This document shows, one piece after another, positions 1-6,639 of a DNA stretch of 6,711 nucleotides. The notes beneath the pieces were generated by a model. It was not told the origin of the DNA. It saw only the letters and a list, made by a program, of their open reading frames with translations, and did not search any database. The DNA is from Patescibacteria group bacterium (GTDB lineage: Bacteria; Patescibacteriota; UBA1384; CAILIB01). The DNA is taken from positions 1 to 6,711 of the forward strand of contig JAGWZN010000046.1 in NCBI GenBank assembly GCA_018968785.1, written 5' to 3'. The translations under genes were made by a program, and so were the position numbers. Position 1 is the stretch's first letter. Every line of letters starts with the position of its first letter.

Positions 1-318
1 AGTCACGGTCGCGGCGGTAAAAAGCGACCAGGGTAAGATCAGCTTCAGATACGATCCGGCTGGACGAATCAGTTCCAACCTCCGCCACCGTCTGATAGCG
101 AGCGGAACAATTAATCCGGCACTAACCGCGATAATCAAGACCATTCGCAGCGAAAGCGGCGCCAGCACGGCAATCAACAGTCCCAACCAACTCTGAGCAA
201 ACAGACCGAGGATAATCGAGTACGATAGCGTTTCCAATCGATACAGCTTGAGCGGCAATAAAGCCAGGAGCGACCAGCCAAGCAGGATTGACAGTAAAAA
301 AATAAGTGCGCCAAGCAT
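1..318 (-). CDS. Multi-spanning membrane protein, N-terminal part (cut by window edge)
   Basis: The reading frame is open from an ATG at 318 down to base 1, giving 106 residues, and it continues outside the window. An in-frame TGA at 333-331 makes this ATG the only ATG start. The protein starts with a hydrophobic segment (about residues 2-23), followed by further hydrophobic stretches at about 31-54 and 58-75, a basic cluster (RRWRR, 76-80) and the start of another segment at about 91-104. There is no catalytic motif in the visible part. The pattern of short helices with a Glu (E29) between the first two resembles the N-termini of polytopic glycosyltransferase-like or polymer-synthesis membrane proteins, but that is only an impression. 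It is divergent from dnaG with a 31-base gap. The gene is confidently coding because it has long hydrophobic, in-frame composition; its function is unknown. Confidence 0.75.
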   Translation of the reverse strand, partial: MLGALIFLLSILLGWSLLALLPLKLYRLETLSYSIILGLFAQSWLGLLIAVLAPLSLRMVLIIAVSAGLIVPLAIRRWRRLELIRPAGSYLKLILPWSLFTAATVT

Positions 319-323
319 GTTTC

Positions 324-330
324 TATAATA
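324..330. promoter_or_regulatory. Near-symmetric -10 element in the divergent gap
   Basis: The plus strand reads TATAAT at 324-329, and the minus strand reads TATTAT at 330-325, so one seven-base site offers a -10-like hexamer in both directions. On the plus strand transcription would start near 336, leaving a leader of about 14-20 bases before dnaG. On the minus strand it would start near 318, the first base of the membrane-protein ATG. No convincing -35 hexamer lies at 16-18 bases on either side; a perfect TTGACA at 288-293 is 30 bases away and too far. It is a candidate by match and position only. Confidence 0.3.
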
Positions 331-349
331 TCAAATTCTGCTAGGCTGA

Positions 350-2104
350 ATGTGTATGACGGAAACCGAACAGATCAAGGATCGGTTGCCGATTGAACAG
401 TTAATCGGCAGTTATGTACCGCTGAAAAAAGCCGGGCGTATCTTCAAGGCGTGCTGCCCGTTCCATAACGAAAAGACCCCTTCGTTTACAGTCAGTCCGG
501 AGCGGGGTATTTTCAAATGTTTCGGTTGTGGAGAGGGCGGCGATATTTTTGACTTCGTGATGAAAATTGATGGGCTGACATTTCCGGAAGCGCTGAACCT
601 TCTGGCGGAACGGGCCGGAGTGGAACTTCCTAAAAACCGGCCGGAGAATCAACCGACCAAGGGTACCGTGCCCAAGGAACGGCTGTATCAGGTAAACGCT
701 TACGCCGCTAAGCTGTGGCATACGATTCTTACCAAACATCCGAAAGCGGAAACGGCACGCGCCTATCTGGCCGGACGCGGAGTATCGGATGAGACGATCC
801 GGCAGTTTGGCATCGGCTACGCGCCGTTTGGCACGACAACCGCGCTTGCTTTGAAAAAAGCCGGTTTTTCGGTTGATGAGGTTGCCAAAGCCGGTGAACC
901 AACCCGTTTCCAGGATCGGATTACCTTTCCGATTGCCGATATTACCGGCCGCACTGTCGGATTTACCGGCCGACTTCTAGAATCGCCAACCGATCCGAGC
1001 TCCCGCGCCAACCGCGGTCCGAAATATTGGAATACGCCGGAAACACCGCTGTTCATCAAAAGCCGAACCGTGTACGGACTGCATCTGGCGAAACGGGCAA
1101 TTCAAGATGAAGATACCGCTCTCCTGGTAGAAGGCCAGATGGATGTGGTCATGCTGCGTCAGGCCGGATACGCCAACGCGGTTGCTTCTTCCGGCACCGC
1201 ACTGACACCGGAACAGGTTCGTCTGCTGGGACGGTTCAGTCAAAATATCGCCTTCGCCTATGACCAGGATTCAGCCGGCATTGAAGCGACCAAGCGCGGG
1301 ATGGAGCTGGTACTGGCAGCCGAGCTCAATCCGTTTGTTATTGTCGTGCCAAAAGGGAAGGATCCGGCCGAATGTCTACAGAAAGATCCGGAGCTATGGA
1401 AAGAAGCCTATCAAAGCCGCCAACCGTTTATGAGCTGGCTGATTGACCAGTCCATTGCCGAGCGACCGGAGCTGACGCCAAGCCGTAAGAAAGAGCTGGT
1501 ACGCGAGCTGCTGCCCTGGATCGCCCGCATCCGGAACGAAGTTGAGCAGACCGATTGGGTACGTTGGCTGGCGACCCGGCTACAAACCGAAGAAGCGCAT
1601 ATCCGGACAGCACTGAAACGCCTCGACCGGCCGTCAAAACCGGCCGACGCCGCGCCAAATGCGGCGCCGGTTGCCTCCGGAGAGACCGGCAAAGCGGAGT
1701 TGGCCGCCGCCTTGTTGCTGGCCTTTCCGATTATCTATCCGCAGGTGAAAGATCAGATATCGGATTTGCGCCTGGAACCAACGACACCGTTTCTTTCCCT
1801 GATTCTGCCGATCTTAGAACAGACCGGTTCAGCTCCGCTCTCGGAACATCTGGCCGGCAGTCTGAACGAAGAAGAGCGAAAAACGGTCTCTCTGCGCGTT
1901 CAGGAACTGCTCCATGTATATGACGAGGTTGAACTGGATCCGGCCCAAGCGATGGAAGAGTTTTTCCTGATTGCCCGGCGACTGCGCAGCGACGCGAAAG
2001 AACAAGCGAAGGCCAGACTGGCCAAGGAAATAAGCCTCGCCCAGCAGATGAATGATACCGTCAAGCTCCAGGCGCTCTTTTCGGAATTGAAAAATCTGTT
2101 ATAA
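350..2104 (+). CDS. dnaG: DNA primase DnaG
   Basis: DnaG makes the short RNA primers for leading- and lagging-strand synthesis at the replication fork, in partnership with the DnaB helicase. At 584 residues it has the usual family length and all three domains. The N-terminal CHC2 zinc-binding domain has ligands C36, H39, C57 and C60 (CPFHNEKTPSF, then CFGCGEGG). The RNA-polymerase core follows with GRTVGFTGR (200-208) and the KYWNTPETPLF segment from 225. The TOPRIM fold has the catalytic Glu in VEGQMD (E261, D265) and the metal-binding DxD in YDQDSAG (D305, D307). A Pro/Ala-rich linker (about 426-446) leads to a helical C-terminal domain matching the DnaB-binding domain in type. The start may be ATG 350 or the in-frame ATG 356 (M3); neither has a good Shine-Dalgarno sequence, with only AGG at 343-345 nearby. 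It is first of the dnaG-rpoD-ruvA run. No key residue is missing. Confidence 0.98.
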   Translation: MCMTETEQIKDRLPIEQLIGSYVPLKKAGRIFKACCPFHNEKTPSFTVSPERGIFKCFGCGEGGDIFDFVMKIDGLTFPEALNLLAERAGVELPKNRPENQPTKGTVPKERLYQVNAYAAKLWHTILTKHPKAETARAYLAGRGVSDETIRQFGIGYAPFGTTTALALKKAGFSVDEVAKAGEPTRFQDRITFPIADITGRTVGFTGRLLESPTDPSSRANRGPKYWNTPETPLFIKSRTVYGLHLAKRAIQDEDTALLVEGQMDVVMLRQAGYANAVASSGTALTPEQVRLLGRFSQNIAFAYDQDSAGIEATKRGMELVLAAELNPFVIVVPKGKDPAECLQKDPELWKEAYQSRQPFMSWLIDQSIAERPELTPSRKKELVRELLPWIARIRNEVEQTDWVRWLATRLQTEEAHIRTALKRLDRPSKPADAAPNAAPVASGETGKAELAAALLLAFPIIYPQVKDQISDLRLEPTTPFLSLILPILEQTGSAPLSEHLAGSLNEEERKTVSLRVQELLHVYDEVELDPAQAMEEFFLIARRLRSDAKEQAKARLAKEISLAQQMNDTVKLQALFSELKNLL

Positions 2105-2145
2105 TAAAAAGAGTTGCTATTGTCCTCCCACTTAATATTTTTTCA
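2100..2145 (+). promoter_or_regulatory. dnaG-rpoD junction: possible -10 and leader without Shine-Dalgarno
   Basis: The 41 bases between dnaG and rpoD contain no terminator-like hairpin. A perfect TATAAT spans 2100-2105, overlapping the dnaG stop codon, but no good -35 lies 16-18 bases before it, so a separate rpoD promoter is only possible. Upstream of the rpoD ATG there is no GGAGG-like element. Instead there is TCCTCC at 2123-2128, which matches the anti-Shine-Dalgarno sequence itself, then an A/T-rich stretch up to the start codon. Initiation probably relies on the unstructured A/T-rich leader. Confidence 0.25.
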
Positions 2146-3327
2146 ATGACGAAGCGTCCTCCTAAAGCCTACATCGAGGAATCTCTTGACTTTATTTCCG
2201 CCCTGAAAGAGCTAATTAAGAAAGGCCGGGTGCACGGTTTTATTACGGCCAAAGAAATCCTGCAGGCATTTCCGGCAATGGAAGATGACCTCCCACAGCT
2301 AGACGCCTTTTTTTACTACTGCTATGACCGCGGAATTGATATTCAAGAGTCCCCTACCCGCATCTTGCAGTTCAATCCGGACGAACCGGCGCTAACCGAG
2401 CAGGATAAGCGGAAAGCCACCCGCGCCCGTGTCGCCAAAGCGCAAGGCTTGGTTGATGAAGGACCAACGCGGGAAGAGGTAGCGGATGAAGAGATTCCCA
2501 ACCTTTCCGATGACTCCGTCCGCATGTACTTGCGGGAGATCGGCCGCATTCCGCTGCTCTCCACCGAGGATGAGATCAAGCTGGCCAAGCGGATCGAACA
2601 CGGCGACCAACTCGCAAAAAAGAAGCTGACCGAAGCGAATTTGCGTCTGGTAGTTTCCATTGCTAAAAAGTATATCGGCCGCGGCCTGTCTTTGCTGGAT
2701 CTGATTCAGGAAGGAAACTCCGGCCTGATCCGGGCGGTTGAGAAATTTGACTATAAAAAAGGTTTTAAGTTTTCCACCTACGCTACCTGGTGGATCCGTC
2801 AGGCGATTACCCGGGCAATTGCCGATCAGGCACGTACTATCCGGATTCCGGTTCATATGATTGAAACGATCAATAAGCTGATCCGGGTACAGCGCACGCT
2901 GGTACAGGAACTGGGTCGTGAACCGACGCCGGCCGAGATTGCCAAAGAGCTGGAAATTGATGAGGATAAAGTCAATCATATCATTAAAATCTCCCAGGAA
3001 ACGGTCTCCTTGGAAGCGCCGGTTGGCGAAGAAGAAGATTCACGGTTAGGTGACTTTCTGGAGGATAAAGAGAGCCTTTCACCGCAAGAAACGGCTATTT
3101 ACGAACTGATGCGCGGCCATGTTGACGAGTTCCTCAATCTGCTGCCGCCCCGGGAGCAGAAAATTTTACGGATGCGGTTCGGTCTGGAAAACGGGCGGGC
3201 GCATACTTTGGAAGAAGTGGGACAGGAGTTCGGAGTAACGCGTGAACGGATTCGCCAGATTGAAGCCAAGGCGCTTAAGAAGCTAGAGAAACACGAGTCC
3301 AGCCATAAATTGCGGGATTACCTGTAA
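2146..3327 (+). CDS. rpoD: Primary RNA polymerase sigma factor (sigma-70/RpoD/SigA)
   Basis: This is the housekeeping sigma factor, which directs RNA polymerase to -10/-35 promoters. At 393 residues it has the short SigA-like size, without the large insertion of the E. coli protein. In order: a region 1.1-like helical domain (about 10-55); an acidic linker; region 1.2 (DSVRMYLREIGRIPLLS, from 123); region 2 (about 156-240) with the complete -10 binding helix FSTYATWWIRQAITRAI and the DQARTIRIPVHM segment; region 3 (about 241-320); and region 4 (about 332-393) with LLPPREQKILRMRFGL and the -35 helix VTRERIRQIEAKALKKL (364-380). Region 2 reads GNSGLIRAVEKFD, with Ser192 where Ile is usual; I recall Thr or Ser here in candidate-phyla sigma factors. 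The ATG at 2146 lacks a Shine-Dalgarno sequence. The stop codon overlaps the ruvA start by one base. Confidence 0.98.
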   Translation: MTKRPPKAYIEESLDFISALKELIKKGRVHGFITAKEILQAFPAMEDDLPQLDAFFYYCYDRGIDIQESPTRILQFNPDEPALTEQDKRKATRARVAKAQGLVDEGPTREEVADEEIPNLSDDSVRMYLREIGRIPLLSTEDEIKLAKRIEHGDQLAKKKLTEANLRLVVSIAKKYIGRGLSLLDLIQEGNSGLIRAVEKFDYKKGFKFSTYATWWIRQAITRAIADQARTIRIPVHMIETINKLIRVQRTLVQELGREPTPAEIAKELEIDEDKVNHIIKISQETVSLEAPVGEEEDSRLGDFLEDKESLSPQETAIYELMRGHVDEFLNLLPPREQKILRMRFGLENGRAHTLEEVGQEFGVTRERIRQIEAKALKKLEKHESSHKLRDYL

Positions 3328-3878
3328 TGCTCGGCTCACTTCAAGGCACCGTCATTGCTTCCTCCGGCCAGTGCCTGCTCATTGAAGTAAATAATATCGG
3401 ATACTGGGTACATACCGGTGCCTGGCGGCCAAGCGGCGCGGTTCGGTGTTATTTGCATCACCACGTTCGGGAGTACATCTCGGATTTGTACGGCTTCGAG
3501 ACACTGGAAGGGCTGGAGCTGTTCGAGCGGTTATTATCCGTATCCGGAATCGGACCGAAGGCGGCATTAGCGATTCTTTCCATCGGTACTATCGATCAGA
3601 TCAAAAAAGCCATTTCCAGCCAAGATAGCGCGTTTCTCAGCATCGCGCCGGGTGTGGGCGCCAAAGCGGTACAGAAAATCATCCTGGAGTTACAAGGAAA
3701 AATCGGGCTCATTGCCGAAGATGGCAAAAGTACGCTCGGCGAATTGGTAAGTGCCCTGGAAGGCCTGGGGTATAAGTCCCATCAGGTTCAGCCACTGCTT
3801 AGCCAGATCCCTGCCGATGCCACTACCCTCGATCAACAGATCCGCTGGGCACTGCAAAAGTTGAGCGGACGATCCTAG
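3327..3878 (+). CDS. ruvA: Holliday junction branch migration protein RuvA
   Basis: RuvA binds four-way DNA junctions as a tetramer and loads the RuvB motor for branch migration in recombinational repair. The protein has 183 residues, somewhat short for a family of about 200. Domain I is an OB fold (1-62) opening MLGSLQGTVI and closing DLYGF. Domain II has two helix-hairpin-helix motifs, VSGIGPKAALAILS (72-85) and PGVGAKAVQKIILEL (108-122). A short linker leads to the RuvB-binding domain III (about 136-180, with ALEGLGYKSHQ). Two features are odd. The acidic pin, Glu-Asp in E. coli (REDAQLLYGF), is Glu-Tyr here (E49, Y50). The loop before it and the domain II-III linker are both shortened. 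The ATG overlaps the rpoD stop as TAATG, which implies coupled translation and explains the lack of a Shine-Dalgarno sequence. ruvB and ruvC are not in the window. Confidence 0.95.
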   Translation: MLGSLQGTVIASSGQCLLIEVNNIGYWVHTGAWRPSGAVRCYLHHHVREYISDLYGFETLEGLELFERLLSVSGIGPKAALAILSIGTIDQIKKAISSQDSAFLSIAPGVGAKAVQKIILELQGKIGLIAEDGKSTLGELVSALEGLGYKSHQVQPLLSQIPADATTLDQQIRWALQKLSGRS

Positions 3879-3899
3879 AGCCAGTTCCGGACCATACTT

Positions 3900-5126
3900 T
3901 TAATACTGGTCTTCCCAGTGCTGGACATTGACGACCGACGGCTGGCTACTGCCGGTGAAAACGGCGTTTACCCGGCTGGCAACATAGCTGATATTAATCG
4001 GCGAACCGGTATTAATCGTGGCGGTTGTAGCGGCAATTAAGGCGCCATTAATCGTCAATGCCGGCGAGTTACTCAGTTGAATATCGGCGGATGAGTACAA
4101 AACGCCGTTTACATTCCAAGTTCCTTTAATATTATGGATTGATCCCTCGACAAATATACCCGACTGTCCGTTGCCGGGATCGTTCACGTTTAAGGTAAAG
4201 TCCCGCGTATTTCCGAGCGTGTTCAGGCTACCGTTCAGGATAACCAGCATACCGGTAATATTGATCGTATCAATGTTATCGTTTCTCAGCCAACTACTGA
4301 ATGTCAGGCCGCCGTTTACACAGGTCACCGGACCGGCAAAATTCACCGTTTCATTTACAACATGGTCGGCAGCGTAATTTTCAAAATCGGTTTCCGAGGC
4401 ATAGTAGGAGGTACAACCGGATGTAGCGGTGTAACTGCTAAAGTTAAATCCGGGAACTTGAGAAGTCGGCGCTGCCGGCGGATAGTTGGCCGTATTCACC
4501 GTACCGGTAGTGGTAACAGTGCCACTCAGATTGCCAGGACTGAGAATATTGCCGCTGCCGGCATTAACCGATCCGTTCCGCACGGTAATCGAACCAGCGT
4601 AAATATTCCCGCTGGAGATAGTGGTTGAGGCCGAGCCGTTATTAAAATCAAGTGACTGGCCGACCATCACCGCGTTACTGCCGACCGTATTAGTGGGCGC
4701 TCCTTGGTACACATTAACCGTAATATGCCGCTGGGCTGTAAAGGTGTTGTTCGCCGAATAGCCGTACACATCGATAATACCGTATCCGGCTCCGGCAGCG
4801 GTGTTCTTAAGAGTCACAGAAAAGTTCTGACCGGTGTTGGGAGTATTAGGCGGACTACTATAAGAGATATTTAACGTATCAGCCTGCAGATCGGATGAGT
4901 AACCGGGCAGATGGTTCAGCCGCCACAACGCGTCTTCGGCACCCGCCTCCGCCACATAGTACGCGCGCGTTCCCTCCTGCTCCGATCGCGAAATTTTCGA
5001 TTCAAGGGTGGAAACAGTAATGGTAGAGGCCGCTGCCGCCAGCACGACACCAAGCAACACTAAGATGGTGGCTAACGCGTACCCTTTTTTCGGTTTGTAC
5101 GGTTTTAATTTAAGCATTGCGTTCAT
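3900..5126 (-). CDS. PilX/GspK-like minor pilin with long repeat-rich (probable beta-helix) C-terminal domain
   Basis: This is probably the large minor pilin at the tip of a type IV pilus or pseudopilus, anchored by its N-terminal helix until assembled. The 408-residue protein has a basic leader ending KPKKG (residue 15), then a hydrophobic helix starting YALATILVLLG. Position +5 is Thr20 rather than Glu, as expected for PilX/GspK-type subunits. The conserved stretch YYVAEAGAEDALWRL (about 57-71) matches the AEAG signature of PilX N-terminal domains. From about 150 to 395 the chain is rich in Gly, Ser, Thr and Asn, with short repeated strands such as INGALIAATTATINTG, suggesting a right-handed beta-helix; this is inference. 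C238 and C269 could form a disulfide. ATG 5126 overlaps the preceding gene by 17 bases; ATG 5117 (M4) would overlap by 8. It is the last gene of the operon and converges on ruvA across 21 bases. Confidence 0.85.
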   Translation of the reverse strand: MNAMLKLKPYKPKKGYALATILVLLGVVLAAAASTITVSTLESKISRSEQEGTRAYYVAEAGAEDALWRLNHLPGYSSDLQADTLNISYSSPPNTPNTGQNFSVTLKNTAAGAGYGIIDVYGYSANNTFTAQRHITVNVYQGAPTNTVGSNAVMVGQSLDFNNGSASTTISSGNIYAGSITVRNGSVNAGSGNILSPGNLSGTVTTTGTVNTANYPPAAPTSQVPGFNFSSYTATSGCTSYYASETDFENYAADHVVNETVNFAGPVTCVNGGLTFSSWLRNDNIDTINITGMLVILNGSLNTLGNTRDFTLNVNDPGNGQSGIFVEGSIHNIKGTWNVNGVLYSSADIQLSNSPALTINGALIAATTATINTGSPINISYVASRVNAVFTGSSQPSVVNVQHWEDQY

Positions 5127-5685
5127 ATACGGATGTACGCAGCACGAATGTTTGATTCAGACCATCAGTCGTCGTAATGACAATCTGCAGCGGCTGGCTG
5201 CCGTAAAACGCCAGGCTTTTCACCTTTTCCGCCACCTCCTGGGTGGATAGGACCGTGCTGCTCGGCGATATTCCGCCATTACCAACCGCATCGCAGGCAA
5301 CCGGCGTACTGGGATCGTACGGGAAGTAACAGGAGATCGTATCCAGCATAAGCGTTGTGCCATTCAGATAGTAACGGTAGTAATTCAGATTATTGTCGTG
5401 TCCGTCTTCAAATTCAATCTGGCCCGGCTGCGGAATAGATGTGTCGGACGGACTGCTCGGGAACTGGGTAATCACGTCCGGCGTTTGGCGAAGGTCGCGC
5501 GCCATGCGATCCAGAGTAATCCGGGCGTTCTGTGCGATATCCGCTTTCGCCTGATCCTGGTTAAACGACTTAATCGACAGATTATAGGTCGCCGCGGCAA
5601 TCGCGACAAGAATGCCGGAGACCACAATCGCCACCAGTAATTCAATCAGAGTGTAGGCCGGTTTTCTCATGTTATTGATAGACAT
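5110..5685 (-). CDS. PilW/GspJ-like minor pilin
   Basis: A prepilin-like subunit of 191 residues, assigned to the J/PilW position by its sequence and its place before the PilX-like gene. The N-terminal helix reads YTLIELLVAIVVSG with the conserved Glu at mature position 5 (E15). The amphipathic continuation has QNARITLDRMARDLRQTPDVI, typical of GspJ/PilW. The C-terminal part has a beta-rich look, and C119 and C131 could form a small disulfide loop. The residue before the expected cleavage site is Ala10, not the usual Gly, so processing may be slow or depend on a tolerant prepilin peptidase. There are two possible starts: ATG 5685, overlapping the previous gene by 14 bases, or ATG 5670 (M6), one base after its TAA stop, giving the compact leader MRKPA. 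The second looks equally natural; neither has a Shine-Dalgarno sequence. Confidence 0.85.
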   Translation of the reverse strand: MSINNMRKPAYTLIELLVAIVVSGILVAIAAATYNLSIKSFNQDQAKADIAQNARITLDRMARDLRQTPDVITQFPSSPSDTSIPQPGQIEFEDGHDNNLNYYRYYLNGTTLMLDTISCYFPYDPSTPVACDAVGNGGISPSSTVLSTQEVAEKVKSLAFYGSQPLQIVITTTDGLNQTFVLRTSVYERNA

Positions 5686-6127
5686 AGCTGGTCAGAAGAT
5701 AGGAGTAATGAATTGAACGGTCGCTCCAGATAACCGTTACGTCAACCCGTTTCAGTCCGGTATCGGTGGCAGAGTTCTGCCAGTTGTTCTGGCTGTCAAT
5801 AAAGGTAACCGTCGTCTGGCGCTGGTACTGGCCCAACGGATCGGTGGGACCGCTACCAACCGCGTGCAACGGTTCGTAGGTGCCGGAAGTTAACGACGCA
5901 TAACTGACGCCGCGTATCGTCTCCATTTCTTCCTGTGCCAAATAGGCAGCCTGCGTATAATCCGCGCTTTGGTTTAAGTACCGCCGGTTGACCGGAAATA
6001 TTTCGAGTACGGAAAGCATGCCAACCGTAAAAAGACTGATGGCAATCAACAGCTCCAGATAGGTAAAGCCCGGACGACCGACTCGTCTCGCATTCCGTGC
6101 ACCTGTTTTCGGTTGCGTCAGACTCAT
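5672..6127 (-). CDS. PilV/GspI-like minor pilin
   Basis: A 151-residue prepilin-like protein, a likely component of the priming complex that starts pilus or pseudopilus assembly in the inner membrane. It has a basic leader of 20 residues ending RPG, a class III cleavage site before F21, and the helix FTYLELLIAISLFTVGML with Glu at mature position 5 (E25). The stretch AAYLAQEEMETIRGVSY matches the conserved segment of GspI/PilV proteins, and the C-terminal strands (VDVTVIWSDRSIHYSYLLTSYVY) also fit that family. Its ATG overlaps the preceding TGA by one base (TGATG), and it has the clearest Shine-Dalgarno sequence of the operon. Confidence 0.87.
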   Translation of the reverse strand: MSLTQPKTGARNARRVGRPGFTYLELLIAISLFTVGMLSVLEIFPVNRRYLNQSADYTQAAYLAQEEMETIRGVSYASLTSGTYEPLHAVGSGPTDPLGQYQRQTTVTFIDSQNNWQNSATDTGLKRVDVTVIWSDRSIHYSYLLTSYVYQ

Positions 6128-6639
6128 CAGTACTCCGGTTTATTATTAAAAATTGCGCCGGACGGCTGGATATCGATCTCCCGGTGCCGGTTCCTAGCTG
6201 CGTCAAGCAATATCACGTTACCGCTGACACTGGGAGCGCCGGAGGTTGAGAAGATTATGTCCGCGTTACCGTTCAAGTTTACCGCGCTAATACTGATACC
6301 GTTCGGCAAGGTTAAGGAACCGGCAGATGTTTTCGTGCCATTCGGAAGCGGCGTGGAGACAAACTGAAACTGCGGCACGGTCGAAGCACCGGCAGAAAAA
6401 GTCACGCCGTACGCCTGCTGCTCGGTGACGGTTTTCTGTTCAGTCAGACGCAAGTAATCGGCCACCTGATTGGCCGCGCTGGTTAGCTGGTACTGGGAAA
6501 GCAACAGCTGAAAGGTCGGAATAAGAAAAGATGCCAACAGAGCCAACAATCCAATAACCACTAACAGCTCGATTAAGGTGAACCCCCGGCGGGAATCTTG
6601 GAGAGATGAAACCGAATAATGACAGGAAAAAGAGGTCAT
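6127..6639 (-). CDS. GspH/FimT-like minor pilin
   Basis: A 170-residue prepilin-like protein placed at the start of the H-I-J-K order. The leader of 19 residues ends SRRG and is followed by the canonical helix FTLIELLVVIGLLALLASFLIP, with Glu at mature position 5 (E24). The next segment (ANQVADYLRLTEQKTVTEQQAYGVTF) is the typical amphipathic helix and first strand of GspH/FimT domains, and the C-terminal part (IIFSTSGAPSVSGNVILL, then IDIQPSGAIF) has the matching strand-Gly-strand pattern. Proteins of this family contribute to the tip complex, and FimT in some bacteria binds DNA during natural transformation; that role is not visible here. The ATG overlaps the preceding TGA by one base (TGATG). 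No Shine-Dalgarno sequence is evident. Confidence 0.87.
   Translation of the reverse strand: MTSFSCHYSVSSLQDSRRGFTLIELLVVIGLLALLASFLIPTFQLLLSQYQLTSAANQVADYLRLTEQKTVTEQQAYGVTFSAGASTVPQFQFVSTPLPNGTKTSAGSLTLPNGISISAVNLNGNADIIFSTSGAPSVSGNVILLDAARNRHREIDIQPSGAIFNNKPEY
6133..6136 (-). promoter_or_regulatory. Shine-Dalgarno sequence of the PilV/GspI-like gene
   Basis: The minus strand reads CCGGAG followed by five bases and then the ATG at 6127. The GGAG core and the spacing are right for a ribosome binding site, and it lies within the end of the preceding gene. It is the only clear Shine-Dalgarno match among the starts in this window and supports this start. Confidence 0.55.

Noticed and set aside
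288..329. TTGACA (288-293) and TATAAT (324-329) as a sigma-70 promoter for dnaG
   Set aside because: The spacer is 30 bases, far from the 16-18 needed, and the TTGACA lies in the membrane-protein coding region. No -10-like hexamer is found at the right distance from it.
1555..1923. Plus-strand open frame of 122 codons inside dnaG in another frame
   Set aside because: It is Arg/Ser-rich and low in structure, and is fully overlapped by the conserved C-terminal domain of primase.
401..3000. Long minus-strand open frames opposite dnaG and rpoD (for example 2392-2979, 195 codons)
   Set aside because: They lie antisense to strongly conserved genes, have no recognisable domains, and reflect codon bias of the real genes.
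3881..3911. Possible bidirectional terminator between ruvA and the PilX-like gene
   Set aside because: Only short inverted matches exist (GACCA 3890-3894 with TGGTC 3907-3911, or CCAGT 3881-3885 with ACTGG 3905-3909), with loops of 12 or more bases and no clear T-tract after the stem.
3900..4680. Direct DNA repeats in the PilX-like gene
   Set aside because: The protein is repetitive in character, but I could not find repeat units conserved at the DNA level, so no repeat feature is called.
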